In this document: positions 12,192 through 22,314 of the stretch, one piece after another
Numbering within the stretch: position 1 is the first letter of the stretch
Layout: each line of letters begins with the position of its first letter
From: an uncultured Enterobacterales bacterium
GTDB lineage: Bacteria > Pseudomonadota > Gammaproteobacteria > Enterobacterales > Enterobacteriaceae
Direction of reading: 5' to 3'
Assembly (NCBI GenBank): GCA_946478305.1
Contig: CAMLBO010000001.1
Span: forward strand, 1-64,000
DNA: 64,000 bases
Notes under the pieces: model-generated
The model's database searches: none
Told to the model about the DNA's origin: nothing
Seen by the model: the letters and a program-made list of their open reading frames with translations, nothing else
Made by a program: the position numbers and the translations under genes

Positions 12192-12713
12192 TCATTTATT
12201 ACGACTGGTTGGTTTGGCACTCTCTCCGGCCAACCCAGCCAGTCGTTCTAATGCCTTCCTAAGTTTCTCAGGGCTCCGGCTCGCTACTATCATCAATTCC
12301 TCCGCACTTTGCGCGCTCAACTGTCTGAATGGTTTTTCCCTAATGGCTGCTGCATTTACTTGATCAAACTGCGACACATTTTCCACTTTCACCATCAGTG
12401 ATGGATTAATCCTGATGTCGATCGATGACAATGATGGTAGAATTTGCGCTCGAAGTGCAGAGAGGAGTGCTGGTTGTTCATAACGTAGCCGCATCATCCA
12501 ACTGGCGTTTGCTATCTCCAGCACTAAAACACCTTGTCGATAATTACCGACGCGGCACCATGGTTTCATGGGCGCAGGTAATAAGCCTTTTACAGCGCGG
12601 TTAAGCTTTAATAATGCCGCCGCACGTTGCTGAACCAGCCGCAGCGGGCTTTTGTCCACTGAAGAGGCATCATCGAACAGGACATCTAATAATTGTGGGC
12701 GACTATCGCGCAT
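12192..12713 (-). CDS. DUF721 family protein, DciA-like
   Basis: A 173-residue protein with the DUF721 (DciA) pattern: CRVGNYRQGVLVLEIANASW around residues 52-71, followed by the LRYEQPALLSALRAQ helix. In many bacteria DciA loads or supports the replicative helicase DnaB; enterobacteria such as E. coli K-12 use DnaC instead and lack this gene here. Role in this host is therefore inferred. The N-terminal 45 residues and the C-terminal Arg/Ser-rich helix are less conserved. It lies on the reverse strand between lpxC and secM, 12 bases from the lpxC end and 26 bases from the secM start, so it is antisense to any lpxC-to-secA read-through. Confidence 0.75.
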   Translation of the reverse strand: MRDSRPQLLDVLFDDASSVDKSPLRLVQQRAAALLKLNRAVKGLLPAPMKPWCRVGNYRQGVLVLEIANASWMMRLRYEQPALLSALRAQILPSLSSIDIRINPSLMVKVENVSQFDQVNAAAIREKPFRQLSAQSAEELMIVASRSPEKLRKALERLAGLAGESAKPTSRNK

Positions 12714-12739
12714 GACCGGCTCCGGCGGATTGTAAACTT

Positions 12740-13270
12740 GTGATTGGTATTCTAAATCGTTGGCGACAATTTGGCAGAAGGTATTTTTGGCCGCATCTCT
12801 TGTTGGGGATGGTCGCGGCTAGCCTCGGCGTGTCCACGAATCTGACACAAACGGAACTGGCTGCTGTTCCCAACAACTCGTCTTCAAGTTTAAACCGGCT
12901 TAGCATCGGGAGTACAGGGCTGACGAACCTCGCCCTGCTCCAGGCACACCGTCGGCCAGCTTTTGGCGTAGATTACTGGCAACAGCATGCGCTTCGTACC
13001 GTAATTCGCCACCTTTCTTTTGCTTTGGCTCCGCAAGTTGTTTATACCGCCGCACCTGAAGCGACGATCATTCAGGAAGCCGAACCTCTTCATGTTCAGC
13101 AACTGGCACTGTTGGTGACTCTCAATGCGTTATTGACTCACGAGTCTAAACCGCCAGTCATCATTCGACAGACCAGACAACCTCTGATTCTTTCTACCCA
13201 TCAGCATCAACCCGGCCTTTGGCTGGCTCAGGTGCAAGGCATCCGTGCCGGTCCACTATCTTTGAGCTAA
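12740..13270 (+). CDS. secM: Secretion monitor SecM (translation-arrest regulator of secA)
   Basis: SecM is a periplasm-targeted peptide whose translation stalls the ribosome at its C-terminus, exposing the secA ribosome-binding site when export is slow. The 176-residue product starts at a GTG and has a long export signal ([18 protein letters not shown]). The arrest core near the C-terminus reads [17 protein letters not shown]. Compared with the E. coli core (F-x4-WI-x4-GIRAGP), W161 and GIRAGP are kept, the Ile after Trp is Leu, and the Phe position is His. Stalling should still depend on the GIRAGP Arg and Pro, but strength may differ. It precedes secA by 95 bases. Confidence 0.93.
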   Translation: MIGILNRWRQFGRRYFWPHLLLGMVAASLGVSTNLTQTELAAVPNNSSSSLNRLSIGSTGLTNLALLQAHRRPAFGVDYWQQHALRTVIRHLSFALAPQVVYTAAPEATIIQEAEPLHVQQLALLVTLNALLTHESKPPVIIRQTRQPLILSTHQHQPGLWLAQVQGIRAGPLSLS

Positions 13271-13365
13271 CTCCTTCTGATTTCACAGATTTTACTTTGT
13301 GGTTCTATCAATAAATCAACAAAACAGTGGCCGCATCACGTGGTCTCAAAGAGACATTAAGCATT

Positions 13366-16089
13366 ATGTTAATCAAATTATTGACCAAAGTTTTTGGTAG
13401 CCGTAACGATCGTACCCTGCGCCGTATGCGCAAAGTGGTTGATCTCATCAACCGCATGGAGCCAGAAATCCAGCAATTGACCGATGAGCAATTAAGAGCG
13501 AAGACGGATGAATTCCGCGCACGTCTTGCTAAAGGCGAAATCCTGGAAAATCTTATTCCGGAAGCGTTTGCCGTTGTTCGTGAATCGAGTAAACGTGTAT
13601 TTGGCATGCGCCACTTTGACGTACAGCTGTTAGGCGGCATGGTGCTCAACGAGCGTTGTATCGCAGAGATGCGTACCGGTGAAGGTAAAACCCTGACTGC
13701 AACCCTGCCTGCTTACCTTAACGCCCTGAGCGGAAAAGGTGTGCACGTTGTTACCGTCAACGACTACCTGGCACAGCGCGATGCTGAAAACAACCGTGCT
13801 CTGTTCGAATTTCTGGGATTGTCCATCGGTATCAACTTGCCGAACATGCCAGCTCCCGCTAAACGTGCAGCTTATGCCGCAGATATTACTTACGGTACCA
13901 ACAACGAATACGGCTTTGACTACCTGCGTGACAACATGGCGTTCAGCCCTGAAGAACGCGTACAGCGCAAACTGCACTATGCACTGGTTGATGAAGTTGA
14001 CTCCATTTTGATCGATGAAGCCCGTACGCCGCTGATTATCTCCGGTCCTGCAGAAGACAGTTCTGAGATGTATGTACGCGTTAATAAGTTGATCCCTCAA
14101 CTGATTCGTCAGGAAAAAGAGGACTCTGACAGCTTCCAGGGTGAAGGCCATTTCTCCGTTGATGAAAAAGCGCGCCAGGTTCACCTGACTGAGCGCGGCC
14201 TGGTGCTGATCGAAGAGATGTTGATGGAAGCAGGTATTATGGACGATGGTGAATCACTCTATTCCCCATCAAACATTATGCTGATGCACCATGTGACCGC
14301 AGCACTGCGTGCCCACGTGTTATTCACCCGTGACGTTGATTACATCGTGAAAGACGGCGAAGTCATTATTGTCGATGAACACACCGGCCGTACCATGCAG
14401 GGTCGTCGTTGGTCTGATGGTTTGCATCAGGCGGTGGAAGCGAAAGAAGGCGTTGAAATTCAAAACGAAAACCAGACGCTGGCATCGATTACATTCCAGA
14501 ACTACTTCCGTCTTTATGAAAAGCTGGCCGGTATGACCGGTACCGCAGATACCGAAGCGTTCGAATTCAGCTCCATCTACAAGCTCGATACCATTGTCGT
14601 TCCGACTAACCGTCCGATGGTGCGTAAAGATTTACCGGACCTGGTCTATATGACTGAGATGGAAAAAATCGGCGCTATCATTGAAGACATTCGTGAACGT
14701 ACTGCAAACGGTCAGCCAGTGCTGGTCGGTACGATTTCCATTGAGAAATCTGAAGTTGTTTCACGTGAGCTTGATAAAGCCGGCATCGCTCACAGCGTCC
14801 TGAACGCCAAGTTCCACGCAAAAGAGGCAGAAATCGTTTCTCAGGCAGGCCAGCCGAGTGCGGTGACCATTGCTACTAACATGGCCGGTCGTGGTACCGA
14901 TATCGTGTTGGGTGGCAGCTGGCAAGTAGAAATCGAAAATCTCGGTGAAGACGTCACTGACGAACAAAAAGCCGAAATTAAAGGTGCATGGCAGATTCGT
15001 CACGATGCTGTTCTGGCCTCGGGTGGTTTGCACATCATTGGTACTGAGCGTCATGAATCACGCCGTATCGATAACCAGCTTCGCGGTCGTGCCGGTCGTC
15101 AGGGTGATGCGGGTTCTTCTCGTTTCTATCTGTCCATGGAAGATGCCCTGATGCGTATTTTCGCCTCTGACCGCGTTTCCAGCATGATGCGTAAACTGGG
15201 TATGAAACCAGGCGAAGCGATTGAGCATCCTTGGGTGACCAAAGCGATTGCCAATGCACAGCGCAAAGTGGAAAGCCGTAACTTTGACATCCGTAAGCAA
15301 CTGCTTGAATACGATGATGTTGCCAGCGATCAACGTCGTGCAATTTACAGCCAGCGTAACGAATTGCTGGACGTATCTGACGTTAGCGAAACCATTCGTA
15401 GCATCCGTGAAGATGTGTTCAAGGCGACTATCGACAGCTACATTCCTCCGCAGTCCCTGGAAGAGATGTGGGACATTGAAGGTCTGGAACAGCGTCTGAA
15501 AAATGACTTCGAGCTGGAGATGCCGATTGCAGAGTGGCTGGATAAAGAGCCAGAATTGCACGAAGAGACGCTACGTGAGCGTATCATGCAACATGCTATA
15601 GACTCCTACGCCCGCAAAGAAGAAGTGGTTGGCACTGAAATGATGCGTAACTTTGAAAAAGGCGTGATGTTGCAAACGTTGGATTCATTGTGGAAAGAGC
15701 ATCTGGCTGCCATGGACTATCTGCGCCAGGGTATTCACCTGCGTGGTTATGCACAGAAAGATCCAAAGCAGGAGTACAAACGTGAGTCATTCGCCATGTT
15801 TGCTTCAATGCTGGAATCACTGAAATATGAAGTGATTAGTGTTCTGAGCAAAGTTCAGGTGCGTATGCCGGAAGAAGTTGAAGCGATGGAAGAGCAGCGC
15901 CGTGAAGAAGCGGAGCGTTTGGCCCGTCAGCAGCACCTTAGCCACCAGGACCAAAACTCTCTGGAGATCGAGGAGGCAGAACGTCTGGCTTCAGGTTCTC
16001 AGGGCGATCGCAAAGTAGGGCGTAATGACCCATGCCCATGTGGTTCCGGTAAAAAATATAAACAGTGCCATGGCCGCTTGCAAAAATAA
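13366..16089 (+). CDS. secA: Preprotein translocase ATPase SecA
   Basis: SecA drives secretory proteins through SecYEG. The 907-residue protein has Walker [12 protein letters not shown], Walker [14 protein letters not shown], the NBD2 motifs [14 protein letters not shown] and [16 protein letters not shown], and a C-terminal zinc-binding tail [13 protein letters not shown] that contacts SecB and lipid. I chose the ATG at 13366 because it gives [15 protein letters not shown], the family N-terminus; an in-frame start at 13327 would add 13 unrelated residues. SecM upstream controls its translation. A strong hairpin terminator follows. Confidence 0.99.
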   Translation: MLIKLLTKVFGSRNDRTLRRMRKVVDLINRMEPEIQQLTDEQLRAKTDEFRARLAKGEILENLIPEAFAVVRESSKRVFGMRHFDVQLLGGMVLNERCIAEMRTGEGKTLTATLPAYLNALSGKGVHVVTVNDYLAQRDAENNRALFEFLGLSIGINLPNMPAPAKRAAYAADITYGTNNEYGFDYLRDNMAFSPEERVQRKLHYALVDEVDSILIDEARTPLIISGPAEDSSEMYVRVNKLIPQLIRQEKEDSDSFQGEGHFSVDEKARQVHLTERGLVLIEEMLMEAGIMDDGESLYSPSNIMLMHHVTAALRAHVLFTRDVDYIVKDGEVIIVDEHTGRTMQGRRWSDGLHQAVEAKEGVEIQNENQTLASITFQNYFRLYEKLAGMTGTADTEAFEFSSIYKLDTIVVPTNRPMVRKDLPDLVYMTEMEKIGAIIEDIRERTANGQPVLVGTISIEKSEVVSRELDKAGIAHSVLNAKFHAKEAEIVSQAGQPSAVTIATNMAGRGTDIVLGGSWQVEIENLGEDVTDEQKAEIKGAWQIRHDAVLASGGLHIIGTERHESRRIDNQLRGRAGRQGDAGSSRFYLSMEDALMRIFASDRVSSMMRKLGMKPGEAIEHPWVTKAIANAQRKVESRNFDIRKQLLEYDDVASDQRRAIYSQRNELLDVSDVSETIRSIREDVFKATIDSYIPPQSLEEMWDIEGLEQRLKNDFELEMPIAEWLDKEPELHEETLRERIMQHAIDSYARKEEVVGTEMMRNFEKGVMLQTLDSLWKEHLAAMDYLRQGIHLRGYAQKDPKQEYKRESFAMFASMLESLKYEVISVLSKVQVRMPEEVEAMEEQRREEAERLARQQHLSHQDQNSLEIEEAERLASGSQGDRKVGRNDPCPCGSGKKYKQCHGRLQK

Positions 16090-16120
16090 GCTGTCACTCT
16101 TGGTAAGTTTATAGAATTGA

Positions 16121-16149
16121 AGGGCGGTGAATCACCGCCCTTTGTTTTT
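16121..16149 (+). terminator. Rho-independent terminator after secA
   Basis: GGGCGGTGA and TCACCGCCC form a tight hairpin, followed by TTTGTTTTTT. It lies 31 bases after the secA stop and before mutT. Confidence 0.85.
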
Positions 16150-16182
16150 TCTCAAATCAGTCAGATTTTTAGGATAGAAAAC

Positions 16183-16584
16183 ATGACGCTGAAAAAATTG
16201 ACGATTTCGGTGGGTATTATTCGTAATGCGCAGAAGGAAATTTTCATTACACAGCGCGATGCTTCATCGCATATGGCGGGATTCTGGGAGTTTCCGGGTG
16301 GCAAAGTAGAAGAGGGTGAAACGCCTGCTCAGGCTGTCATTCGTGAATTGCAGGAAGAAACGGGAATTGTCGCCGAACAGCCGGTTCTGATAAAAAGCCT
16401 GGAGCATATTTTCCCCGATCGCGTTATTACCTTGCATTTCCATCTGATCGAAAAATGGCAAGGTGAGCCCTACGGCAAAGAGGGGCAACCTATGCGCTGG
16501 ATACCGCAGGCTGAGCTTGAAGCTGAAGAGTTCCCACCTGCTAACGAGCCAATCGTGCAAGCATTAATCCGCGGTGAGTTTTAA
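16183..16584 (+). CDS. mutT: 8-oxo-dGTP diphosphatase MutT
   Basis: MutT hydrolyses 8-oxo-dGTP so that oxidised guanine is not built into DNA. The 133-residue Nudix protein carries the full Nudix box, from GGKVEEGETPAQ to RELQEETGI, at about residues 39-61. The ATG at 16183 has an AGGAT ribosome-binding site and gives MTLKKLTISVGIIR; an upstream in-frame start at 16117 would place 22 residues over the secA terminator and is unlikely. Lies between secA and a bidirectional terminator. Confidence 0.95.
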   Translation: MTLKKLTISVGIIRNAQKEIFITQRDASSHMAGFWEFPGGKVEEGETPAQAVIRELQEETGIVAEQPVLIKSLEHIFPDRVITLHFHLIEKWQGEPYGKEGQPMRWIPQAELEAEEFPPANEPIVQALIRGEF

Positions 16585-16613
16585 CGCCATTAATCCGGTT
16601 GTGTATGGATCAT

Positions 16614-16640
16614 TAAAAAAGGGCCTCAGGCCCTTTTTTA
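16614..16640. terminator. Bidirectional terminator between mutT and yacG
   Basis: An A-run, a GC-rich hairpin (GGGCCT with AGGCCC, 16621-16633) and a T-run form a symmetric terminator between the convergent mutT and yacG genes. Confidence 0.85.
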
Positions 16641-16662
16641 AATCTTCCGATTCAGTGCGTAA

Positions 16663-16863
16663 TCAGCGGAGGTCTTCTTCACTCCAGTCATCCAGGTCGT
16701 TGATCTCGCCTTTGCTCGGGATTCGCTTTTCTTCATCAGCCCATTCGCCAAGGTCAATCAGTTGGCAACGCTTACAGCAAAATGGACGGTAAGGGCTTTG
16801 TGGTCCCCACACGACAGCTTTTCCGCAGGTCGGGCAGTTCACAACAGTAATTTCGGGATCCAT
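16663..16863 (-). CDS. yacG: Zinc-binding DNA gyrase inhibitor YacG
   Basis: YacG is a small zinc-finger protein reported to bind GyrB and inhibit gyrase. The 66-residue product has the four-cysteine site: CPTCGKAV near residues 10-17 and [14 protein letters not shown] near residues 27-40, followed by an acidic tail with DDWSEED. I chose the ATG at 16863, which has AGGAG upstream and matches the family N-terminus; a longer in-frame start exists at 16878. Last gene of the coaE-zapD-yacG unit; its start lies 9 bases downstream of the zapD stop. Confidence 0.93.
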   Translation of the reverse strand: MDPEITVVNCPTCGKAVVWGPQSPYRPFCCKRCQLIDLGEWADEEKRIPSKGEINDLDDWSEEDLR

Positions 16864-16871
16864 ATTTACTC

Positions 16872-17624
16872 CTAACAACAGGCAAGTTCAAAGGTCAGTC
16901 TGGCCGGGACCTGGCCTCGTTCACTGTCCAACGGCAGAAAGCGAATAGCGTAACGAGTTTTATGGCCGGATACTTGCGGATAAAGCTGGTTTTCCAATGA
17001 GATACGCATTCTCAGTAAGTCCGCACCTTCTGCATTTTCCTGGAAGAATCCATTCAGGCTAATTTGATTGCGGAATACACCCGACTGGCGTATTAAACCC
17101 AGTACCAGAGTGAGCGCATTATGCAGAGGAGCCAGTGTTTCCAGCCACCCCTGCACATCATTATCTCGCTGCCCTTGTAACAAATGTAGCCAAATATGCA
17201 ATGTAGGGAGATCAAAGCTGCAGCAGCCGCCGGGGATACTCAGGCGCTGGCGTACCAGGGCAATCAGACGATCTTCCCGCAGAGCCTGACCAATACGCGG
17301 TGCTTTCATCAAAACAGCTGCCGCCTGTTTGAGATCACTACGCAGGGAATCGATACGCGAGATATCAACCCCAGGGACATCTTCCCATTGAGACAATTTT
17401 TGTTGCTGGCGTTCAAGCTCTTTAAGCAGGTCCGTTCGTACTTCACCGCGTTCCAGCACGTCGAGTAAGTCCGATGCAGTGCGAAAAAACATGAGGGCAG
17501 ATGAAATCGAGATGATCTGGGTGTTTGCATGCATTTGCTGCAATAGAAACTCAATGCGCAACCAGGTGCGCATTTTTTCATTTAAAGGATGTTCAAAGAG
17601 AACGGTAGTTACTACATCACTCAT
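16872..17624 (-). CDS. zapD: Z-ring associated protein ZapD
   Basis: ZapD bundles FtsZ filaments by binding the FtsZ C-terminal peptide. The 250-residue protein carries the family segments [20 protein letters not shown] at the N-terminus, [20 protein letters not shown] near the middle, and ends RLTFELACC. The ATG at 17624 was chosen because it places the conserved N-terminus near residue 1 and keeps an 8-base overlap with coaE; the longer ORF to 17738 would run far into coaE. Its partner FtsZ is encoded at 10002. Confidence 0.95.
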   Translation of the reverse strand: MSDVVTTVLFEHPLNEKMRTWLRIEFLLQQMHANTQIISISSALMFFRTASDLLDVLERGEVRTDLLKELERQQQKLSQWEDVPGVDISRIDSLRSDLKQAAAVLMKAPRIGQALREDRLIALVRQRLSIPGGCCSFDLPTLHIWLHLLQGQRDNDVQGWLETLAPLHNALTLVLGLIRQSGVFRNQISLNGFFQENAEGADLLRMRISLENQLYPQVSGHKTRYAIRFLPLDSERGQVPARLTFELACC

Positions 17625-18246
17625 TCTTGTCAATATCCTGTCGGGTCGCTGAAGCCGCCAATTCCAGATAACGGCTATGTAATGAAGCAACACGTGGTTC
17701 GATGGTCTCGGCACCAGCGCTGTTATCAATAATGTCATCCGCGCAGGCTAAGCGCTGTTGGCGGCTTACCTGCGCGCGGAGAATTCGTTCTGCCTGCTGG
17801 CGGTTCACACCATCTCGTTGCATGGTTCTTGCCAGCTGTGTTTGCTCATCAACATCCACTACTAACACGCGATTGGCTTGTGTTTGTAGCCCATTCTCAA
17901 TCAACAGCGGCACAACCCAAAGTACGTAAGGTGTGGTCGCTGAGTCGATCAGTTGCCGGGTCTTTGCATGAATTAAAGGATGCAAAAGCTGATTAACCCA
18001 CTCTTTTGCAGAGGGATCATTAAAGATATATTCTCGCAAAACTGCACGATTTAGCGAACCATCAGGCTGAATAATTTGCTGGCCAAATCGAGTGGCCAAC
18101 TTATACAACGCGGGTTGACCCGGTTCTACGACCTGGCGTGCAATGACATCCGCATCAACGATACAGATACCGTGGCGGGCAAAACTCTCGGCCACGGTAC
18201 TTTTGCCACTGCCGATACCACCGGTCAACGCAACGACATAGCTCAT
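17617..18246 (-). CDS. coaE: Dephospho-CoA kinase
   Basis: CoaE phosphorylates the ribose 3' hydroxyl of dephospho-CoA, the last step of coenzyme A synthesis. The 209-residue P-loop kinase has [12 protein letters not shown] at residues 6-17, [13 protein letters not shown], and LLHPLI and VVPLLIENG in the substrate region. The ATG at 18246 fits the E. coli N-terminus; a TTG at 18258 would add four residues. First gene of the coaE-zapD-yacG unit. Pantothenate synthesis genes panBCD, feeding the same pathway, lie at 53145-55296. Confidence 0.96.
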   Translation of the reverse strand: MSYVVALTGGIGSGKSTVAESFARHGICIVDADVIARQVVEPGQPALYKLATRFGQQIIQPDGSLNRAVLREYIFNDPSAKEWVNQLLHPLIHAKTRQLIDSATTPYVLWVVPLLIENGLQTQANRVLVVDVDEQTQLARTMQRDGVNRQQAERILRAQVSRQQRLACADDIIDNSAGAETIEPRVASLHSRYLELAASATRQDIDKNE

Positions 18247-18355
18247 TGGCTTGCTCAATAAAAACAGTAGGGGTAAATGATAAAGAGATTATGAGTAAGT
18301 GCAAGCCGCACAGATTCTGCTTTGGGTCTGAAATATGTCGAAAGGAGACTCGGGC

Positions 18356-18397
18356 ATGAGTGTAATTAAAGTTATGAAAGCAGTCTTGCCGTTATAG
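18356..18397 (+). CDS. Possible 13-residue leader peptide upstream of guaC
   Basis: A short [16 protein letters not shown], begins at an ATG with a near-perfect ribosome-binding site (AAAGGAG at 18341-18347, 8-base spacing) and stops with TAG 104 bases before the guaC start. No homologue is known to me. It could be a leader peptide or a chance ORF. The guaC start itself has a weaker site than this ORF. Confidence 0.35.
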   Translation: MSVIKVMKAVLPL

Positions 18398-18501
18398 TTT
18401 TCATGCGTATGATTAAACCACTGGAAGGGTGCCGAACAACCCCGTTTTACACCCCCGCGATCCGTCAACACGATCTATCGCAAAACCCAGGACATGACCT
18501 C

Positions 18502-19545
18502 ATGCGTATTGAAGAAGATTTGAAATTAGGTTTCAAGGACGTTTTGATTCGACCAAAACGTTCAACCCTCAAGAGCCGTTCCGAAGTTGAACTGGAGCGC
18601 ACCTTTACCTTCAAACACCCCGGTTATACATGGTCTGGCACACCCATTATTGCAGCAAATATGGATACCGTCGGTACTTTCCGGATGGCCGAAGCGCTGG
18701 CTTCATTTGATGTGTTGACCGCCGTCCACAAACACTACAGCGTGGCGCAGTGGAAGACATTTGTTGACACTTCGTCTGAATCTGTTTTACGCCACGTGAT
18801 GGTATCTACCGGCACTTCGGAAGCTGACTTCGTCAAAACGAAGCAAATCCTGGCACTTTCTCCGTTGCTTAAATTTGTGTGTCTTGATGTTGCCAATGGC
18901 TATTCGGAACACTTTGTTTCGTTCTTGAAGCGAGTTCGTGAAGCTTGCCCCGATAAAGTTATCTGTGCCGGTAACGTTGTTACTGGCGAAATGGTTGAAG
19001 AACTTATTCTTTCAGGTGCAGACATTGTCAAAGTGGGCATCGGCCCGGGTTCGGTGTGTACAACACGCGTCAAAACTGGCGTGGGCTATCCGCAACTTTC
19101 CGCCGTTATAGAGTGTGCCGATGCCGCACACGGCTTAGGTGGACAGATTGTGAGTGATGGTGGTTGTGCAGTACCAGGGGATGTTGCTAAAGCCTTTGGT
19201 GGCGGTGCAGATTTCGTCATGCTTGGCGGCATGCTGGCTGCTCACGATGAGTGTGAAGGTACCGTCGTTGAAGAAAATGGTGAAAAATTCATGCTGTTCT
19301 ACGGTATGAGCTCCGAGTCAGCAATGAAGCGCCACGTTGGCGGCGTTGCTGAGTACCGTGCGGCTGAAGGTAAAACCGTCAAACTGCCTCTGCGTGGGCC
19401 GGTAGAGAACACTGTGCGCGATATTCTGGGCGGGTTACGTTCAGCCTGTACTTATGTCGGCGCAGAGCGTTTGAAAGAGCTGACCAAGCGGACGACATTC
19501 ATTCGCGTTGCCGAGCAAGAAAACCGGCTTTTCGGCTCCAATTAA
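18502..19545 (+). CDS. guaC: GMP reductase
   Basis: GuaC converts GMP to IMP with NADPH and releases ammonia, returning guanine nucleotides to the purine pool. The 347-residue TIM-barrel protein has the catalytic cysteine in [14 protein letters not shown] (about residue 186), the phosphate-binding VSDGGC segment and [14 protein letters not shown] chose the ATG at 18502, which gives [16 protein letters not shown] and the E. coli length. An in-frame ATG at 18403 would add 33 residues without a ribosome-binding site. It is divergent from coaE and followed by a hairpin. Confidence 0.97.
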   Translation: MRIEEDLKLGFKDVLIRPKRSTLKSRSEVELERTFTFKHPGYTWSGTPIIAANMDTVGTFRMAEALASFDVLTAVHKHYSVAQWKTFVDTSSESVLRHVMVSTGTSEADFVKTKQILALSPLLKFVCLDVANGYSEHFVSFLKRVREACPDKVICAGNVVTGEMVEELILSGADIVKVGIGPGSVCTTRVKTGVGYPQLSAVIECADAAHGLGGQIVSDGGCAVPGDVAKAFGGGADFVMLGGMLAAHDECEGTVVEENGEKFMLFYGMSSESAMKRHVGGVAEYRAAEGKTVKLPLRGPVENTVRDILGGLRSACTYVGAERLKELTKRTTFIRVAEQENRLFGSN

Positions 19546-19570
19546 TCAGCCTCATTAATACCTCCCCGAC

Positions 19571-19594
19571 AGCGGCGGTAAAATTACCGCCGCT
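19571..19594. terminator. Hairpin terminator between guaC and hofC
   Basis: AGCGGCGGTAA and TTACCGCCGCT form an 11-base stem with a 2-base centre between the convergent genes. The T-tracts are weak (TTATTAT on +), so it may act as a shared but leaky terminator. Confidence 0.6.
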
Positions 19595-19615
19595 TATTAT
19601 CTACGTAACAACCTG

Positions 19616-20836
19616 TCAGCCCATGACAGATCCCAGTTGGAATATGGGTAAGTACATGGCAATAACCAGCCCGCCCACCAAAACGCCCATCACCACCATC
19701 AGCATCGGCTCAATAGATTGAGACATTGTATCTGCCAGATCATTGGCCTGTTGGTTATGCCAGTACGCCAGCTTTAATAAAATATCATCTAGCGAGCCTG
19801 ATTCTTCCCCGATACGTATCAACTGCTGGCATAAAGAGGGAAACAGTGGCGATTGCCCGATGGCGATATGCAGTGGAATCCCCAGTGCCAACTGTTCTTT
19901 GATGCTCATCACCGCGCGCTGAAAAAGTAAATTTGTAGAGGACGTTGCGGCGGCATCAAGCCCTGTGAGCAAGGTCATTCCTGCCTGCTGGGTCATGGCG
20001 AGAGTCTGAAACACTTGGCTCAGGCAGCTGTCGGCAACCAATTTTCTTAATAATGGGATACGTAACAGAGCGCTCTGTTCACGCCAGCGCCACTGTTGCT
20101 GCGGGTGATAAATTCGGATGTAGAACATAAATAATGCTGCATGCAGTACGGCGAAAGCAGGGCCATATCGAACCAGCATCTTTGACAGGCTCATCAGTAA
20201 TTCAGTAAACCAGGGTAACCTGGCATCGAAGGATGCATATATTTTGGCGAACTCCGGTAACACCATTGTCAGCATCAGCACTGTGACGATTAACGCGATA
20301 GAGCAAACGATCATGGGGTAGCGAAGAGCTTTCTTCACTTTTGTGCGCAATGCGGCTTGTTGTTCCTGCTGAATTGCCAGTTGCAGGCAGCAGCGGTCAA
20401 GCTGGCCCGTTAGTTCTCCGATAGAAATAATATGACGGTAAATCAACGGGAACACGTCCGGGTAGGCAGTTAACATCGCCGATAGCGGCTTACCTTCTTT
20501 TACACCTCTGGCAATGTCTTGCAAAATGCAGCGCCAGGCCGCTTTTGCATGTTCATCAGCCAACAATGTGAGACTATTGACCAAAGGCAGCCCTGCCTGC
20601 AGCAGGGTTGCCAATTGCCTGATCAACGCGACTCGGTCAGGGGTTTTCCAGTAAGATGCCCGTAGCCGGAGCTGTTTTTTCACGGCAACGGGCTGTAGGG
20701 CGAGGGTAAAAAGTTGCTGATGAATGTCTGACGCATTACCCGCCAACAATTCCCCTGCCTGTAACCGCCCAAGGGCGTCAATGGCCTGCCATCGGTACAG
20801 ATAAATCGTATTTTGTACCTGCTGGCCCTGGTTCAT
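19616..20836 (-). CDS. hofC: Type IV pilus inner-membrane platform protein HofC (PilC/GspF family)
   Basis: PilC/GspF-family proteins form the inner-membrane platform that couples the assembly ATPase to pilin. The 406-residue protein has two repeated T2SSF domains, each beginning with a cytoplasmic segment (LIRQLATLLQAGLPLVNSL; then FQTLAMTQQAGMTLLTGL) and ending in hydrophobic helices. The C-terminal MEPMLMVVMGVLVGGLVIAMY-type helix (split MLMVVMGVLVGG / LVIAMYLPIF) is typical. It overlaps hofB by four bases. No pilT or prepilin peptidase is nearby, as in E. coli where the other genes sit elsewhere. Confidence 0.93.
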   Translation of the reverse strand: MNQGQQVQNTIYLYRWQAIDALGRLQAGELLAGNASDIHQQLFTLALQPVAVKKQLRLRASYWKTPDRVALIRQLATLLQAGLPLVNSLTLLADEHAKAAWRCILQDIARGVKEGKPLSAMLTAYPDVFPLIYRHIISIGELTGQLDRCCLQLAIQQEQQAALRTKVKKALRYPMIVCSIALIVTVLMLTMVLPEFAKIYASFDARLPWFTELLMSLSKMLVRYGPAFAVLHAALFMFYIRIYHPQQQWRWREQSALLRIPLLRKLVADSCLSQVFQTLAMTQQAGMTLLTGLDAAATSSTNLLFQRAVMSIKEQLALGIPLHIAIGQSPLFPSLCQQLIRIGEESGSLDDILLKLAYWHNQQANDLADTMSQSIEPMLMVVMGVLVGGLVIAMYLPIFQLGSVMG

Positions 20837-22314
20837 GCTTCAATACCTTCACCAGCTACCCGGTGTAACTCTTCAAGCGTAGTGATTCCTTGCTCAACCA
20901 GAACGATCCCGGCTTGCAGCAGTGTTTTATGGCCTTGTTCATGGGCAATTTTATTGAGTTCCGAGACGCCAGAGCCGGCGACCAGTGCTTGCTGTAATTT
21001 TGGCGTAATGGTCAGGATTTCATAAATTCCTGTCCGCCCGTAGTAGCCCGAAAAACAGTGACTACATCCAGCCGCTCGCCATAAGCGAGTTTTGTCAACG
21101 CTGCCGTCTGGGTCAGCGAGCGAACCCGTGGCGTGGTTTTTTCGACAATGAGGGCAAAGTCTGCGAACTAACCGCTGAGCGATGACCAAGCGCAGGCTGG
21201 CAGCAATGTGGTAACCCTCAATGCCCATTTGTGCCAGACGGCTCAGGGTTTCACAGGTTGAGTTTGTGTGCAGTGTAGATAGCACCAGATGCCCGGTTTG
21301 CGCTGCTTTGATTGCTATCTCTGCTGTCTCTTTATCGCGAATTTCCCCTACCATAATCACATCAGGATCTTGCCTGAGCAGTGCTCTGAGTACTCTGGCA
21401 AAGCTCAGATCAGTTTTGGTATTTATCTGTGTTTGGTTTATCCCGATGACCGGGATCTCAACCGGATCTTCAACGCTGCAGATGTTGCGCTCTACTGCAT
21501 TCAGATGGCGTAGTCCACTGTAGAGGGTGACTGTTTTTCCACTGCCGGTAGGACCGGTGACGAGAATCAGTCCCTGAGGGCTTTTCAGTGCATTGACATA
21601 GTGGCTGAGATCCTGGGATGTAAAACCTAACTGGCTGATACTCAGCTCCTGTTGAGTCATATGCAGAATCCGCAACACAATTTTCTCACCATGCAAAACG
21701 GGCAGGGATGAAATTCGCATGGAGTAGCGCTGATTTTGGCAAGTGACCACTAATTGCCCGTCCTGCGGCAAACGCCGTTCAGCCACATTCAATTGCCCCA
21801 TGATTTTAAGACGGGCGCACAAACTGGCTGCCATGGAAAACTCAGGGCCGGGGATCTCTTGCAATACGCCATCAATTCGCAGACGTATTCGCAAGCTGAA
21901 TTCGCCAGGTTCGAAGTGAACATCCGATGCCCGGCGTAATATTGCCATGCGCAACGTCTGGTTGAGGAAGCTCACGACCGGAGCGTCACTACTATCCCCG
22001 AGTTCGTGGGTGTCTGAGATGATCGGAGAGTCTGGTTCTGCTGTGACCAAAGCATGTACCGGCTTTTCCAGGGCCTGTTCGAAACGGGCCTGAGGCCAGC
22101 GTTCGATCTGTACTTTAAGTCCGCAGGCAAACTGTAATGCTTTACTGAGTGCGTCCGTGTCACCTTCTTCTTCATGGCAGGCGATATGTAGCAAAGTATC
22201 GTCCTGATGCAGAACAATGGCCTTATATCGTTGGCATAGTGCATTCAGCGTAGCGTCTGATGTGTGTGTCTCAACGTGATGAAAAGGTGAGGTACTGAGA
22301 AGGGAATCGCTCAT
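20833..22314 (-). CDS. hofB: Type IV pilus assembly ATPase HofB (PilB/GspE family)
   Basis: HofB is the hexameric cytoplasmic ATPase expected to power PpdD pilus extension. The 493-residue protein has Walker A VTGPTGSGKT, the Asp box SVEDPVEIP, the Walker B region DPDVIMVGEIRDKETAE, the His box TGHLVLSTLHTN, and the four-cysteine zinc site CPHC...CSHC. The N-terminal 100 residues are the MshEN-like region. It is slightly longer than E. coli HofB (461). It overlaps ppdD and hofC by four bases each, forming a tight ppdD-hofB-hofC operon. Confidence 0.94.
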   Translation of the reverse strand: MSDSLLSTSPFHHVETHTSDATLNALCQRYKAIVLHQDDTLLHIACHEEEGDTDALSKALQFACGLKVQIERWPQARFEQALEKPVHALVTAEPDSPIISDTHELGDSSDAPVVSFLNQTLRMAILRRASDVHFEPGEFSLRIRLRIDGVLQEIPGPEFSMAASLCARLKIMGQLNVAERRLPQDGQLVVTCQNQRYSMRISSLPVLHGEKIVLRILHMTQQELSISQLGFTSQDLSHYVNALKSPQGLILVTGPTGSGKTVTLYSGLRHLNAVERNICSVEDPVEIPVIGINQTQINTKTDLSFARVLRALLRQDPDVIMVGEIRDKETAEIAIKAAQTGHLVLSTLHTNSTCETLSRLAQMGIEGYHIAASLRLVIAQRLVRRLCPHCRKNHATGSLADPDGSVDKTRLWRAAGCSHCFSGYYGRTGIYEILTITPKLQQALVAGSGVSELNKIAHEQGHKTLLQAGIVLVEQGITTLEELHRVAGEGIEA

